Origin: Karstenula rhodostoma CBS 690.94
Taxonomy: Eukaryota > Ascomycota > Dothideomycetes > Pleosporales > Didymosphaeriaceae
Length of the DNA stretch: 64,000 bases
Assembly: GCA_010093485.1 (NCBI GenBank)
Contig: MU001504.1
Span: 317,769-381,768 of the forward strand
Reading direction: 5' to 3'
A model generated the notes under the pieces. That model was given only the letters and a program-made list of their open reading frames with translations, did no database searches and was not told the origin of the DNA. Positions 21,227-32,976 of the stretch are shown piece by piece; positions within the stretch are counted from its first letter, which is position 1, and each line of letters starts with the position of its first letter. The position numbers and the translations under genes are program-made.

Positions 21227-24035
21227 ATGCCGCCGACTCCACCTTCGACGACCTCGTCGAATTCAGGGCACTCGCCGCCCGACCCCCAGTTCAGGGTCGT
21301 CCGCAAGCGCAACCGCGTGCCTCTGTCCTGCGGGCCCTGCAGGCACCGAAAGTAGGCCGTCGTCCAGTTGCTGTTGGGACGACGCAATGCTGATGCTCGC
21401 AGGCTGAAATGCAACCGCGGCCACCCGTGCGATAACTGCACAAAGCGGGGAGACACCGCATCATGTACGTACGCAACTCCAGGCAACCGCAAAAAGAGCG
21501 CGTCCAGCACTGGCCCCGCCACCACTCCGGATGATATGCAAAATCGCATTGACCGTCTTGAAGGATTGGTTCTTTCTTTGATGACCAATGGCGCCCAGAG
21601 TGCTGGACCAGCCGCCGCGCAAGCAGCCATCGCCGCCAGTATCACCGGCAGCAACAGCTCCACCGACCAGCCCTATGATATCAGTCCGGAATCGATACCC
21701 GAAGAAGATGCGGGCGACGAGAGCGAGGTCGAGAACGTCACCAAGTCGATTGGTGTCATGAAGGTGGACAACAACCGTGCGATCTTTGCATCAGAAGCGC
21801 ATTGGTATGCGATATTGGGGGAGGTATGATATGAAGCGCCTCGTGGCCCGGCTGAGCTAACAGGCAGTAGATCTCCGAGGTGAAGAACTACTTCCACGAT
21901 CACAAGAAGCAGTACGAGGAGCAGCTCAAGCGCTACAAGGCAACGCACAAGGACGACATGAACATCGGCACCGCCTTCTTGTTTGGCAACCAGAAGCCAA
22001 TGACACAACCCGAGCTGCTTCAGCGATTTCCTCCCAAGCAGACCGCCGATATCCTCGTATCTCGTTACTTCAATACATACGATCCGGGAATCCATATCAT
22101 ACATGGACCGACTTTTCAAAAGCAATATGACAACCATTGGATGAACCCTAATGACAGCCCTGTCATATGGCTTGGTCTGGTTTTCGCCATGATGTGCATA
22201 GCGCTGCAGTCATATACACGGGCGGGCGATGAGCCACCAGAGTACCGGGGGCGATCATGGACCATGTCGAACGAATACCGCGAGTACACGGCGCAGTGTT
22301 TGGTTGCAGCGGATATCACATCGCCCATCACGAACATGCTGGAGACAATGATCCTACACACTTACGCCGACTACGCCCGTAGCAGAGACTCCCAGGCTGG
22401 CATGATAGTCAGCACCGGGATAATCGTACGACTGGCCATGAGAATGGGTTTACATCGAGACTCGGGACCTTATGCGGGCATCACAGCCTTCCAAGGAGAG
22501 ATGCGACGAAGGGTGTGGGCCGCTATCCGATCCATGGATCTTCTCTTTTCTGCGCAAGCCGGATTGCCACCGGTTGTCCGACCGCGCGATACGAACACCG
22601 AGATCCCGCGCAACATCTTTGATGACGAACTATTCGAGGACATGAGTCTCCTGCCGCCCTCGCGACCTGAAGAGGAAGCAACGCCGACATTGTTTCTCAT
22701 CAATCGAACGCGTCTGATGTACAAGCTCGGAGAAGCTGTCGAGCTTACCGAGGTTCTTACGTGCGCTTCATATGAGGAGGTCATGAAGCTGGATAACCAA
22801 GCGCGCGAGCTGCATGATAGGATATCACCCCATCTCAAGATCCGGTCGATGGACGAGTCAGCGCGGGATCCATCAACGTTGATCATGCAACGCTTTACGC
22901 TCGAACTGCTGTTCCTCAAGATCATATGTGTGCTTCACCGAAAGTTCATATCTGCTTCTAGGGTCAACTCTCGGTTCGGCTATTCACGACGTGCATGCAT
23001 CGATGCGTCGATGAAGATGCTCCAGCACCAGGCTACGCTCCACCGAGAGTGCCAGCCAGGCGGCAGATTACGTAACGTCAAGTGGTTCATCTCATCGCTG
23101 ACTACAGTTGACTTCCTGCTCGCGGCGATGATGGTATGTTCCGATCTGTATCACACTGCACGACAAGAACGTCACGGAAGGAGAGACTCTACCGACATGT
23201 ACTACTGGAGCGAGGATCGACGGAACGAAATGATTGATGCGATCGAGACGGCTGTCGGCATCTGGGATGGCTTGAAAGAGCACTCAATGGAGGCATACAA
23301 AGCGCACGCAACACTGAGCGTCATGCTCGGTCAACTGAAGGGAAGTCATTCACGATCACAGAAGCAAAGCTTCTCCAACCCCCCGGCGTTCAACACATCA
23401 ACCGCAATGGACGATGCCAATGTGGCGCCTGAGCACTCGGCAGCAATGACGCTGGGCATGCTTAGCACGGGCGGCATGACGCCCAACTCGGCAAACATGT
23501 TCGAGACGCGATACCCGCCGTCGATGGCAAACCTGCTCAACGACCCTGTGCCGCAACAGCCGACGGGCTTGACGCCTAATTTTGGAGCAGCGACAAACGG
23601 GGCAAATGGCGAGATGCGCGTTCCCAGTCCCTTCTCCAACCTCTTTGGAGGCGGCTTCCAGAATATGGACTTGCCGAGCGCGGACAACATCGACTGGGTG
23701 AGTGGTACTGATGACGGCTGATGGATGTGGCTAACGCATATCAGAACGCATGGGACTCGTACATCCAGGGCCCGAGCATGGACGCGACGAACTCGTTCTT
23801 CCCGATGGATCTGGGTGGCATGCCGATGCAGACGGACGGTGTCCCCAACGGGGCATCGACGAGCGGGCAGCCGAATGCAAACATGTTTGCTGCAAGCGGC
23901 GGACCCTTTATGGGCGTGAGTATACCTGCAGATGACATGGGCCCATTGTCTTACGACCTCCAGGCACCGCATGATCCGAAGACGTCGTCGGGGGATGGTT
24001 ATGTGATGGGGTTCGCGATACCAAAGTCTTCGTAA
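21227..24035 (+). CDS. Zn2Cys6 transcription factor with Fungal_trans domain
   Basis: Four exons (21227-21351, 21403-21823, 21871-23697, 23745-24035) with introns of 51, 47 and 47 nt encode 887 aa. Zinc ligands are C35, C38, C45, C51, C54 and C63, and the first intron again splits the cluster. A linker helix (MQNRIDRLEGLVLSL) follows. The middle-homology (Fungal_trans) domain spans about 240-550, recognisable from FNTYDPGIHIIHGPTF, the RLAMRMGLHRD motif and the RRRVWAAIRSMD motif. The C-terminal 250 residues are Pro/Asn/Gly/Met-rich and disordered, as in activation domains. It is a nuclear regulator whose targets are unknown. All splice phases agree and the gene looks intact. Confidence 0.92.
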
Positions 24036-24895
24036 CAACTGTCACTGACTGGGTAACGGGGAGGAGTACATTGGCAGTGAAGGTGTTGAATGTATTTGTT
24101 GGGCTGGCATCTGGACGCTCTTGCGGCGGTCTTTGATGTTATTGACGACCACGATGGGATAAAGCGGTAATCAGGAAACCTGTATCGATATGCACAAGCA
24201 GGCGTCGGCGAAAAAGTAGGATATCCATTTCGTTGCTGGATGCACGCGCTCCGGATGCGGCATAGTGCACACTTGCCCCGCCATCATGTGCGTGTTCACG
24301 TAGAAAGTACAATCGCTGCTCAACACGAGGATTCGAGATTTGTTCAGGGACGAACTTTAGATTGGCTATACTGGAATGTCTTCTCGCACATCTGGTCTGA
24401 AGCTGGGCGCTCGCCACACGCACCAGGCGCGACCGCCCCACCACGTGCTGCTACTGTACCGCCGCCCCACCGCATCTCACGCCAGGCCAGGCCAGGCCAC
24501 CCGTGCGTGCGGACCCTGAGGCTCTTGCCAGAGACGCGAGACGCGAGACTCCGCTGAGGGCGTCGGCATCCATTCGCACGACATCCATCCCCGCCGCGGA
24601 CACTTCCAAGGTGGGGTGGGGGCGCCTACGTCATCCGTCGTGCAGGGCTGACGCCTCGTCGGGCGCTTGTTGGACCGCGTCGGGTCGGTCGCGCCTTGGG
24701 GTCGCAGGATACGCAGGAGACAAGGCTGCGGTGGTGCGGTACGGTACGGGCTGTGCTGTGCTATCTGTGTTCAGCTGGGCTGGACCTGTCCTTCCTTTCT
24801 TTCTTCCAACTTCTTTCATCCAACGCATACCTACCCCTAGACACCACCCTCCCAACCCCGCTCTCGAGTGCATACATACAGCAGTAACCACAACA
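24036..24895. other. GC-rich intergenic region
   Basis: No supported gene. Short tandem runs such as CCAGGCCAGGCCAGGCCA near 24482 and GAGACGCGAGACGCGAGAC near 24530 are present. A C/T-rich tract just before 24896 is typical of a fungal core promoter. Confidence 0.4.
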
Positions 24896-25303
24896 ATGTC
24901 CACCCACGCCGCCGCCGCCGCCGCACCCGCAGACCCCCCCATCTCCCCTATATCCCGCCAAACCACCTTCCCCCACAAAACTAGCGCCGCTACCTCGTCG
25001 CGCACGCCCTTCATCGATATAGCTACCCCTGCTATCAACGCTGCGCCGGTGGAGCTGGACGGTGCGCCTGCGGGTCTTGCTAGTGCACACCCTGGCGAGG
25101 AAGAGGGGAGTGGGGTAGAGGGGAGTGAGGTATGTTTACCGGGGAAAGGGGAAGGGATACGTGCTCACACGCGATAGAAACGCAACGAGATGCTCGCGAA
25201 GCGTGGGAGGGATGCGGGTGTTATTGTTGATTTGCCGGTGGGGCCTACGGCGGAGGAGGTTCGGGCTGCGGAGAAGGTGGAGGGGGAGGGGGAGGGGCGG
25301 TGA
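24896..25303 (+). CDS. Small conserved hypothetical protein
   Basis: Exons 24896-25129 and 25178-25303 with a 48-nt intron encode 119 aa. The N-terminus has an Ala/Pro run, followed by RQTTFPHKTSAATSSRTPFIDIATPAI and a Glu-rich end. No membrane segment, signal peptide or known domain is seen. The FxHKTSAAT...RTPFIDIA pattern looks like that of small conserved proteins in other filamentous ascomycetes, but I cannot name a function. The start is the only ATG that makes both exons open. A CAACA context precedes the ATG. Confidence 0.6.
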
Positions 25304-25939
25304 TGATACTTCCATATGGGGGTTTGGATTTGGGCTGGGCGTGGGGTTTGCGTTGGGGGTTGCTACCTGGGTTTTTGCTTTTCGTTCTGTGGGATGGGAT
25401 GGGATGGGGGGAGCTGCGCGGCCTGGGCGTGGGTGTTGGGATGGGGGTGGTGTTCTACTTCTGTCTTGGGGTGGTCTGGGTGGTCGGTCTATATAATATA
25501 CAGCGTGCTAAAATGTGAGGACTGTGGCGGGTAGCTTGCTGTTCAGAGAGGTACATGTACGAAACATGTCCCACCATCTCTGCTGTATACTCTCTGGCTA
25601 GAGCAGCAGTGGCGATGGGGTTTGCGGTGGCGTAGCATAGTATACCTCACTTATCTTCGCGTGGACAGATGTGGGGTTTGATCGGTATACCTCACGCTTT
25701 GGAAGATAGAAAAGATGTGAATTGTTCGGATAAGAGGGGGGTAAAATCCATGAAACATTTGCTTTGGTTATTGGTTCGCAAGTACAATGATCCAATAGTG
25801 ACTCGATGTCCGAGGGAAATGCTCCTGCATGCATGCGTTACTGGTATTAGGCGCCATGAGTCAGAATCCGATTGCACGACGGCCGAAAACACAGCCAGAT
25901 GTAGCATAAAAGCCGGGATGACACGCTTCGATCCGAACT
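25304..25939. other. Convergent intergenic region
   Basis: The 3' sides of the small plus-strand gene and of the minus-strand PAF-acetylhydrolase meet here. The first 200 bp are strikingly G/T-rich on the plus strand. No gene is seen. Confidence 0.4.
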
Positions 25940-27679
25940 TCAGGCGTCTTCCGCAAAGCCCGGCGGCGGCGCAACATGCACCTCCCAATACTTTGTAACA
26001 CTCTCATCCATCTTCTCCCTCTGCACCTCCGTCCTCGTATCGTTCCCATACGCCTCGTGCGTAACGCCAATATCCAGCACACCCTCCCTCCTCCCATCCC
26101 GCAAATACCGCAAAAACTCCATGCTCACGCGTACATACTCCCTCAGCCCCTCCTTCACATCGATAGTCGCGCCCGTCGTCCACGACAGCAGCAGCGGCTC
26201 GATGAGCGGCGCATCGGTGATGCTGGGATGCGATGTCTGCAGGGAGGTCATGAACCAAGTTGCCCCACAACGCTTGAGGACGTCGCGCGCGATGTCGCGG
26301 ACCGTGTCGAAGTGCGGGCTGCCGTAGAAAATGGTGTATTTTTTGGACCAGGAGTCGGAGTGGATGATGAGGAGGGGGACGTCGATGTCGGTGTTTAGGC
26401 GGCCGGATTCTTTGCCTGGGTCGAGGATGATGCCGCCGATGGCGGGGTTGCGGTAGGGGCTTCTAGGGGAGGTTGTGGTGGTTTTGTTGGCGCTTTTGAG
26501 AGCTTGCATGGCGCCTGTCGCGCCGAAGGAGTGTCCGGCGATGATGGTTTGGGATGTGTTTAGGCGGGACTTCCATTCGGGTAGGGTTTTGCCTTCTTTG
26601 CGGTAGTTCTCGGCGAACAGTTTCGCGCCGTTGCCTGCGTTGAGGCCCTGAAGAATAGTAATAGTCTCCTGGATCTCGGCGTCCCGGAAGGCGAGTTTGT
26701 TGAACCTGTAGTCGTCGTTGGAGACCTCCTTGCCCGGATCATTTGGCTGCAGTTGGTTTGCTCGGAAGAAGATCACACGCTTCTTCTTTCCGTCGGGTAG
26801 ATGGACCATGGTGCCTGGACCAGATCCATCCCTGTGTTCGATAGCGGCCACGACTACCCCGCGACTCGCTAGCTCACCACAGTAGGCAGTGTAGTCTGTG
26901 CGAGAGCTTACATCGCCATGAGACAGCACGACGACAGGGAACGCATCCAGGTCTTTCGCGTCGGCCTTTTCCGAACCTCCAAGCAAGGGCACATCGACCT
27001 TGGCGGGGATATCAATGCTCGATGCCAGGCCCCAGAGCGCAAAAGTGAAGAGTGGCCTGGAGAAGAAGTTGTTGAAATGCGCCGCGGTGGCATAACCCTC
27101 CGCGATCAGGCTAATCGGCTTGGGAAACCACTTGTGTTTGGGCTTGGAACTCCGAGATCCTTTCACAGCGGGGTAATAGAGCGTGAAGAGCACTGTGTCG
27201 AGCTGGAACGCCGGCTTTCCGTCAGCCTTGAAAACTCCGTCCACGACCTGTCGCGGATCCTCTACGGGAACTTCAATGTCGATAGCGCCGACATCGTGGG
27301 GTCCGGTATACTGCGGGAGCTTCGAGGCGAAAAGCGGGGACCAGAAGATGTAGCAATATAAGATGTAGAGGGCTACGATGGCCCACAAAATGTACGCCAC
27401 TGTAAACCGAGGTCGAAGTAGACCCGCAACTCGCTGTGGCCATGGGGTACGATTAGGGTCCAGCCACCGAGGCAATGTGTTTGTGCTGTCAGTAGCCCTC
27501 TGGAGCCATTTACTCCCGAAAGACGGCGCGTTTTGAAGCCATCGTGGCTGCGTGGACTCAGGTGTCATTGAGTCGTCGGGATCCAAAGGCAGGGGTGAGT
27601 CCGGCTCTTCCGTGGCAGGCGCGTCGTCCTGGTAGGAATTCAGCTCAACGTTATCGCGGTAACTGCTGGGCGGTGTCAT
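25940..27679 (-). CDS. Membrane-anchored PAF-acetylhydrolase-like hydrolase
   Basis: An intronless frame of 579 aa. A disordered N-terminus of about 90 residues is followed by one membrane segment at about 93-115. An alpha/beta-hydrolase domain of the PAF acetylhydrolase type II family follows. The nucleophile S384 lies in GHSFG, the likely acid is D420 (GGIILDPG) and the likely base H484 (TSHPS). The SHGDVSSRTDYTAYC segment supplies the oxyanion region. Family members cleave short or oxidised acyl chains from phospholipids. The topology suggests a type II membrane protein of the secretory pathway or vacuole, with the catalytic domain in the lumen (inference). Two CACGTG sites lie 125-145 bp upstream of the start. 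Confidence 0.88.
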   Translation of the reverse strand: MTPPSSYRDNVELNSYQDDAPATEEPDSPLPLDPDDSMTPESTQPRWLQNAPSFGSKWLQRATDSTNTLPRWLDPNRTPWPQRVAGLLRPRFTVAYILWAIVALYILYCYIFWSPLFASKLPQYTGPHDVGAIDIEVPVEDPRQVVDGVFKADGKPAFQLDTVLFTLYYPAVKGSRSSKPKHKWFPKPISLIAEGYATAAHFNNFFSRPLFTFALWGLASSIDIPAKVDVPLLGGSEKADAKDLDAFPVVVLSHGDVSSRTDYTAYCGELASRGVVVAAIEHRDGSGPGTMVHLPDGKKKRVIFFRANQLQPNDPGKEVSNDDYRFNKLAFRDAEIQETITILQGLNAGNGAKLFAENYRKEGKTLPEWKSRLNTSQTIIAGHSFGATGAMQALKSANKTTTTSPRSPYRNPAIGGIILDPGKESGRLNTDIDVPLLIIHSDSWSKKYTIFYGSPHFDTVRDIARDVLKRCGATWFMTSLQTSHPSITDAPLIEPLLLSWTTGATIDVKEGLREYVRVSMEFLRYLRDGRREGVLDIGVTHEAYGNDTRTEVQREKMDESVTKYWEVHVAPPPGFAEDA

Positions 27680-28089
27680 TCTTGGTTGGCATGTTCGTGA
27701 TATTATATCTTGGAAACTAGGCGGAAGGATGGCAGTGGTGCTGTTCGTGATGACGTCGCTGGCGCATCTGGAGTTAGTGGGAAGCCAACCTCAAAAACCA
27801 AGATCACGTGCTATATCACGTGCCCAGATGGAGCAACTAGGATCTCGCACTTAGGGCCAACAGAGGTGCAGCATTATGGGTACAACAGTTGTGGAAGCTG
27901 ATGAAGAGGGTCGAGCGGTTGAATTGCATGCACTGAAAAGTGCATCGATGGATATATTGAAGCACTCCAGAAACTCTGAACGACTGCGACTGGGATGCCA
28001 GTCTGGTATATACATGAAAGGAAAATAGACCTTGAGCGCTGTAGAAGAAGTCGTCCCACGTAAAAAGTTTCGGATCACTTTTGCTGAAT
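27680..28089. other. Promoter of the PAF-AH-like gene and 3' side of the dioxygenase
   Basis: 410 bp between two minus-strand genes. It contains the paired CACGTG sites. Confidence 0.45.
27805..27822. promoter_or_regulatory. Paired CACGTG E-box palindromes
   Basis: CACGTG occurs at 27805-27810 and again at 27817-27822, with centres 12 bp apart. This is roughly one helical turn. CACGTG is the binding site of fungal bHLH factors (Cbf1, Pho4 and SREBP-like). The location is upstream of the PAF-AH-like gene. Confidence 0.5.
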
Positions 28090-29126
28090 CTATGATTCAA
28101 AGTTGTCCTGGTTGGCATTACCCATCAACGTAGACGCATCCGGCTTGTACTTCTTGTTGAGTACACGAACTTCGTATTCCACCTCAAGAACAGCACCGTT
28201 CTTCTCGTTCTGGATGGGCTTGAAGTCCAAGAGGAGGTCGTCTTTTACTGCGCAAACAGTGTCTGTCTCAAGGTACTGGTCGTCCTTGGGGTATAGCTGA
28301 ACAGTCACAGGGATGTAGTCGTCGTGCGTGATCATGGCGTGGATGTGGGCGGGGCGCCATGGGTGGCGGCCCATGATCTTGAGCAGATCGGCGGAGGGTC
28401 CGGAGGTGTCGATGGCGTACTCGGTGGGCTTCAGGCAGTAGAACCAGAATTTGCCTTCCTCGTCGGTCTTGAACTTGCCGCGGAGGTTGTGTCGGGTCTG
28501 GTTCTCGGGATCGAAGACGTCGTATTTGCCGTTGGTGCTAGCCTGCCACATGTCGAAGACGGCACCGGAGATGCCCTTTCCTGTGTCAACATCGCGGATG
28601 ACGCCATGGAAGAATGTGAGCTCTCCGTCCTTGGGCATGTCTTGGACGACGCTGGCACCAAGCTCGCGGAAAGGGGTTTCTGGCGACCAGAAAGGTCCGA
28701 GGATAGTAGAGGGGGTCGGGGTCAACTGGTGCTCAACGTCGGTAACGATGGTGTGGTTAATCTCATCTACGAGCCTGTTAAAAGGTCAGCAGGTGTTCAT
28801 CTGATGCTAGTGGCCACAAAACCATGCGGAGGCACTCACGATTCAACACCAAGAATATCGCACACTCTCCAGGCTTCGTTTCGGTTCTTCTTGTACGCTT
28901 GACCGATGGCATTGACGTAGTTGACGCCAATGATCCATTCTTCCTGTGTGAGCTCGACCTCGCGGCAGAAGTCGTGCAGATGTGTGATTAAAGAGGTGAG
29001 AATTTCTCTGTGGCGGGGCTTCGTCTCGGCGCTCATGAGATTAATGACATTCCGTGTGAAGTTGGGGTCGAATTTGCTTGTGTTGCTCTTCGCACCATTG
29101 GCGCCATTGGTACCGTTTGTTGCCAT
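28090..29126 (-). CDS. Intradiol ring-cleavage dioxygenase (catechol/hydroxyquinol type)
   Basis: Exons 28840-29126 and 28090-28774 with a 65-nt intron encode 323 aa. An N-terminal helical dimerisation domain of the Dioxygenase_N type (about 22-95) precedes the beta-sandwich. The non-haem Fe(III) ligands are Y180, Y215, H239 and H241, with spacing of 35, 24 and 2, as in catechol 1,2-dioxygenases. The enzyme should open catechol, hydroxyquinol or a related diol to a muconate derivative, feeding the 3-oxoadipate route. No signal peptide is seen, so it is intracellular, unlike the secreted fungal intradiol group. The exact substrate cannot be set from the sequence alone. Confidence 0.92.
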
Positions 29127-31204
29127 TTTGAGAAGGAGAAAGGTTGTGTAATGCAGAGAAGTTGGAACAATTGATTCGGGTTCTTTGAGGGAGGAAGCGG
29201 GGGAACGAAAGAGGGGCGACGTCCAATTTATACCTTTCGCTGGAAAGCGCGGTCCATTATATCTAGTTCAAAGCCGACAAGAGCTGCAGGTCATGCGACG
29301 AATCGTATGTGACGGCCCCGGTAGTTTCGGTAGTTGACTATGGCAAGGTCGCGATTGGAGGCCTGTCGCGGGGCTGAAGAGGTCGGATCTTGAACTCGCC
29401 CTTTTTGCTCACAACAGCACAACGAATGCGATTCAGAACATTTCACAAGATAAGAAATGACTCCATAGTGTTGTAGAGCGCCTATGTGAGTTTTTATGCA
29501 TCGTAGTTGCCCCGTTGCTGTGTTATGTCGCGACAAAGTTGTGTGTAGCTGGTTGTTTCGGCGTTCCCACCCCGCGCGTGCTGTGCCGCGGGGTCCCAGA
29601 GCAAGAGGATAAGTATAAACCCGGAGGAAGAATATTCACCCTCTGCGCTAAGACCCCACTTGCTCCCTAGCGCTGCGCCGTGACTTCCGGCTAGGCGCTG
29701 GCGCTCACGGGCGGCATGCAAACGGTTCGCGAATGTATGGGGAACGGTGCTTGGAGGTTTCCTTTCCGGGCCAGCTCGTTGGCCGTGGCAAAGTTGACGC
29801 TCACGCACAGATGTACATATAAACCCACCGCCCAAGAACCCTATGGGCCTCTCTACCTCACGAACAAACCGAACAAAAAACAAAAATCGGCCATCTCATA
29901 TTCGTTGCCGTCTTTGCAAAATTGTCGTTCTCGAAACCATCTGCAATAACTTCCATGTCTGCATTGATATTTGGCTTCTTTACTCAATCTTAGGCTCTGA
30001 CAGAGCGTATGCATAGGCAGCAAACTCTGGACCAGTCGGTTTATCCGTTTTTTCTATGTAGGTCCTCTCGAGACGACAGGAGTCTCTTCGCAGGCGAAGT
30101 TATGCAGGAGAATCAACGCGCCAGGCCCACTCGCCCTTTTGGATGAAGTTGGTACTGGACGCGGATCTCGTGGAGATATCTCAAAGTGGACCCAGAGTGC
30201 ACTGGAACGCTTTAACCAAGGTGGATTTGGAAGGGGATGGGGAATCCTCAGTGATATCGTGGACGCATCGAGAAACTGAAACAATGTATGAGAAGATGAT
30301 ATGGTATTACTGAGTACTGGTCAGTCCTGGGATGAGTTTATTTGAACCGTTTGATCGCATTCTGATGGACATACAGCACCGGCTCCAAAGTTTGAGTAAA
30401 CTGTGTCGTGCTAAGGCGAAGAATACCCAGGTTGATTACACCTCGGGTCTTTGACTATACCATACGTGTGATCACGTGCATCGCCGAGCGCCCTCGTGTT
30501 TGGCCATCGCCCGTGAAGAATGGGTTGCTCCAGGACTGGTGTTAAAGGCCACAAGTATTACGAAAGGATTAACGAAAAGACTGTGAGTGTTCCTGTGGTG
30601 CTGGGACGTTCGGTTGCAGCCTCGCACTCCAGCGGAGACGGCTCGGCATTCGCGCTTGCGTCATGGCCGAGGTGCAGTTACGCTTTCGGAGACACACGTA
30701 TGTGCCCCAAAGCTTCCCCACTGCGTCGGGTATAATCTATTATTCCCGATAATCTGTCCAATCCTAAAACTTTCAAGCAGCGGAACGCGGCAGGTGTTCA
30801 GTCGAAGCTTGAACCATACTTCCAGAGCAGCTAGCGCGGACAGTGCATCTCGGTCTACCGCGTTACTCAGCAGTGCAGAGGCGAGTGAGATGCTTTATGA
30901 GCGAGTGGAAGTGGGACGAGGTCTAGCCGGCTGCGATGAAAATTACTATGTATCCCCATTGGCTTAGTGGTGAGGCGAGTAAGCTGCAGGTAGTGTTCCC
31001 GCGTTCAAGGCACCGACATCACGTGAGCTGCGTTGAGAGCTACATGTAGGACCTCCTGACGCAAATTCTTAACTTTACAACAACGCAGCAGCTTTTGCTT
31101 ATATGTTCCACATCATCAGAGCTCCTCACCAAGCTTTTCAACTCCTCCTTCAAACGACCTTTTTCAGGAATCGATTTCACGTTGAGGTGACAGTCCCTCC
31201 CACC
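29127..31204. other. 2-kb gene-free region
   Basis: I find no frame with a domain or consistent splice sites. A stretch at 30952-31015 loosely resembles tRNA A- and B-boxes but does not fold. CACGTG-containing sites occur near 30473 and 31021, the latter about 180 bp upstream of the oxidoreductase start. Confidence 0.45.
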
Positions 31205-32164
31205 ATGTCTATCCACGCCGGCGTTGTCAAAGTCTGGGGCAACACGCCTGTGTACGACAGTATCGACCTTCCCGCGCCCTCCGAAGACCAAATTCGTGTC
31301 AAAGTCCTCGCCGCTGGCGTTCATACTCTAGTGCGATCTCGCGCTGCCGGGAAGCACTTCACCGTAGCCGGCAAGAACCCACCTCACATACCAGGCACCG
31401 ACGGTGTTGGGATAATACCCGAAACCAACCAGAAGGTCTACTTCAATGCGCTCCTATCCCCAACAGGATCACTTGCGCAGGAGATCAATCTGGGAAAACA
31501 CGATGTATTCCCCCTGCCCGAGGGCGCGGATCCGGATACGATTGCTGTACTCGTCAACCCAGCCATGAGCTCATGGATGGCACTTACAGCCCGAGCGGGC
31601 GTTCAGCCTGGAAGCAGCGTCAAGGTGGCAATCGTCGGTGCAACGGGTGTAAGCGGCCAAACCGCGGTACAGATCAGCAAAGCATTCGGAGCGAGCGAGA
31701 TCGTTACGATCGGAAAGCCAGGGCCCAAGCTGGAAAAAACAAAGCAGCTCGGAGCCACTGCCCTCATTCCCCTAGCCGAGGATCTAACCAAGACCGACTT
31801 TTCTGCTGCTGCCGATGTGGATGTCGTTCTGGACTACCTTTGGGGTGACGTTTCCTCGGCTGCCTTCGCGGGCATCATCAATGCTCGTAAGAACAAGAAC
31901 CAGAGACTGAACTGGGTGGATATTGGAGCAGTGGCTGGCGATACACAACCGATACCAGCGAGTTTCCTGCGAAAGGCAAACGTAGCTTTGCTTGGCTGCG
32001 GACCTGGTAGTTGGACGTTTTCCGAGCTCTATGGTCAGTTGCCGGCGATGTTGGAGGCGCTGGTGAAAGGGGATGTCAAGACGGACTTCGCAGTGAAGAG
32101 ACTGGAAGATGTGGAGAGCTGGTGGAACGAGAAAGGTGGCGCAAGGCCGCTCGTCAGGATATAG
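31205..32164 (+). CDS. MDR-family quinone/enone oxidoreductase-like protein
   Basis: An intronless frame of 319 aa, starting at the ATG at 31205 (CACCATGTC context). The frame extends upstream to 31103, but the conserved N-terminus begins here. The protein has a GroES-like N-terminal half and a Rossmann domain with VGATGVSG at 144-151, the NADP(H)-binding loop. The zinc-binding cysteines of alcohol dehydrogenases are absent, so it belongs with zinc-independent quinone or enoyl reductases. Relatives in fungi include lone reductases and enzymes in secondary-metabolite clusters. No cluster is visible around it. It is presumably cytosolic and its substrate is unknown. Confidence 0.85.
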   Translation: MSIHAGVVKVWGNTPVYDSIDLPAPSEDQIRVKVLAAGVHTLVRSRAAGKHFTVAGKNPPHIPGTDGVGIIPETNQKVYFNALLSPTGSLAQEINLGKHDVFPLPEGADPDTIAVLVNPAMSSWMALTARAGVQPGSSVKVAIVGATGVSGQTAVQISKAFGASEIVTIGKPGPKLEKTKQLGATALIPLAEDLTKTDFSAAADVDVVLDYLWGDVSSAAFAGIINARKNKNQRLNWVDIGAVAGDTQPIPASFLRKANVALLGCGPGSWTFSELYGQLPAMLEALVKGDVKTDFAVKRLEDVESWWNEKGGARPLVRI

Positions 32165-32711
32165 TTGACGGGCTCGGGTCGTCTTTCTTTTCTCTTTGGG
32201 TAGATACGTGCTGAGTTGTCCATATTTATAGAGATCAAGGAAAAGACCATCAAACATTTCTTCCAAGTGGCGACGTCGCAATTTGCATAGTACCTCCATT
32301 GCATACATTTTTCCCTTAGCTGACAGTGAAGACCTGTAGTTTCTCTTCGCATACGTATCACGTACTCGCAATAACGCGCTATCTAAGATTCTACGAGGTA
32401 CTAACTTCTTGTAATACTAACTATCGCAAGCGAAATGCTTTCAAACAAAGAGTCAGCATTCACCCAGTCACCTGCTACAGGATATCTGTTCATCTACCCG
32501 CCTGAACAGAACGTCGCATTTACGAATGGTGCGAAGAGTGGCTTCCAAGTACGTCGAACACGAACGTAGGTATATTATGACTATGAAATACGACCTCTAT
32601 AATCCCATTCTTAGTGGTATACGCGCTGATCCTTCTCAACCTTCAATTCTTTCGCATCGTTGTCAGAAAGTACACCGATGCGAAAATTCCGTCTTTGCTC
32701 CTACTATACTC
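32165..32711. other. Convergent intergenic region
   Basis: The 3' flanks of the oxidoreductase (plus) and Pmp3 (minus) genes. I see nothing else. Confidence 0.4.
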
Positions 32712-32976
32712 TTAATTCCTGGTAGCAGCCCTTGCAGCATTCCGCTCCGTTTGCGAGATGATGTACCAAGCATGGAGCACACCTGGAATCCAGCCTAGAA
32801 TGGAAAGACAGATGTTGATGAGGAAGTCGGCGCCACAGCCTCTCTTGAGGAACACCGGGACTGGTGGGAGGAAGAGCGCAAAGAAGTATAGAAGGACATC
32901 GCTCTGTCGCCGCTGTTAGAAGAGACGGATTCGCATTGATGAGGATGCATACTGTTGATGATGGAGGGCGAGACAT
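32712..32976 (-). CDS. Pmp3/UPF0057 small membrane peptide
   Basis: Exon 32953-32976 has only eight codons. After a 40-nt intron, exon 32712-32912 completes a 74-aa protein. The sequence has the Pmp3 plan: a first hydrophobic helix (LLYFFALFLPPVPVFL), the KRGCGADFLIN turn, and a second helix (ICLSILGWIPGVLHAWYII). Pmp3 proteins are plasma-membrane proteolipids. In yeast they influence membrane potential and salt tolerance, and in plants they are the stress-induced RCI2 peptides. The longer uninterrupted frame across the intron is a shadow. Only the spliced form restores the family sequence. Confidence 0.88.

Noticed and set aside
25125..25534. Plus-strand frames rich in Gly/Trp/Arg after the small gene
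   Set aside because: They come from a G/T-rich tract and conflict with the spliced gene model ending at 25303.
30952..31015. Possible tRNA gene or tRNA-derived SINE (TGGCTTAGTGGT followed by GTTCAAGGC)
   Set aside because: The A- and B-box-like words are present, but the T-arm and acceptor stems cannot pair.
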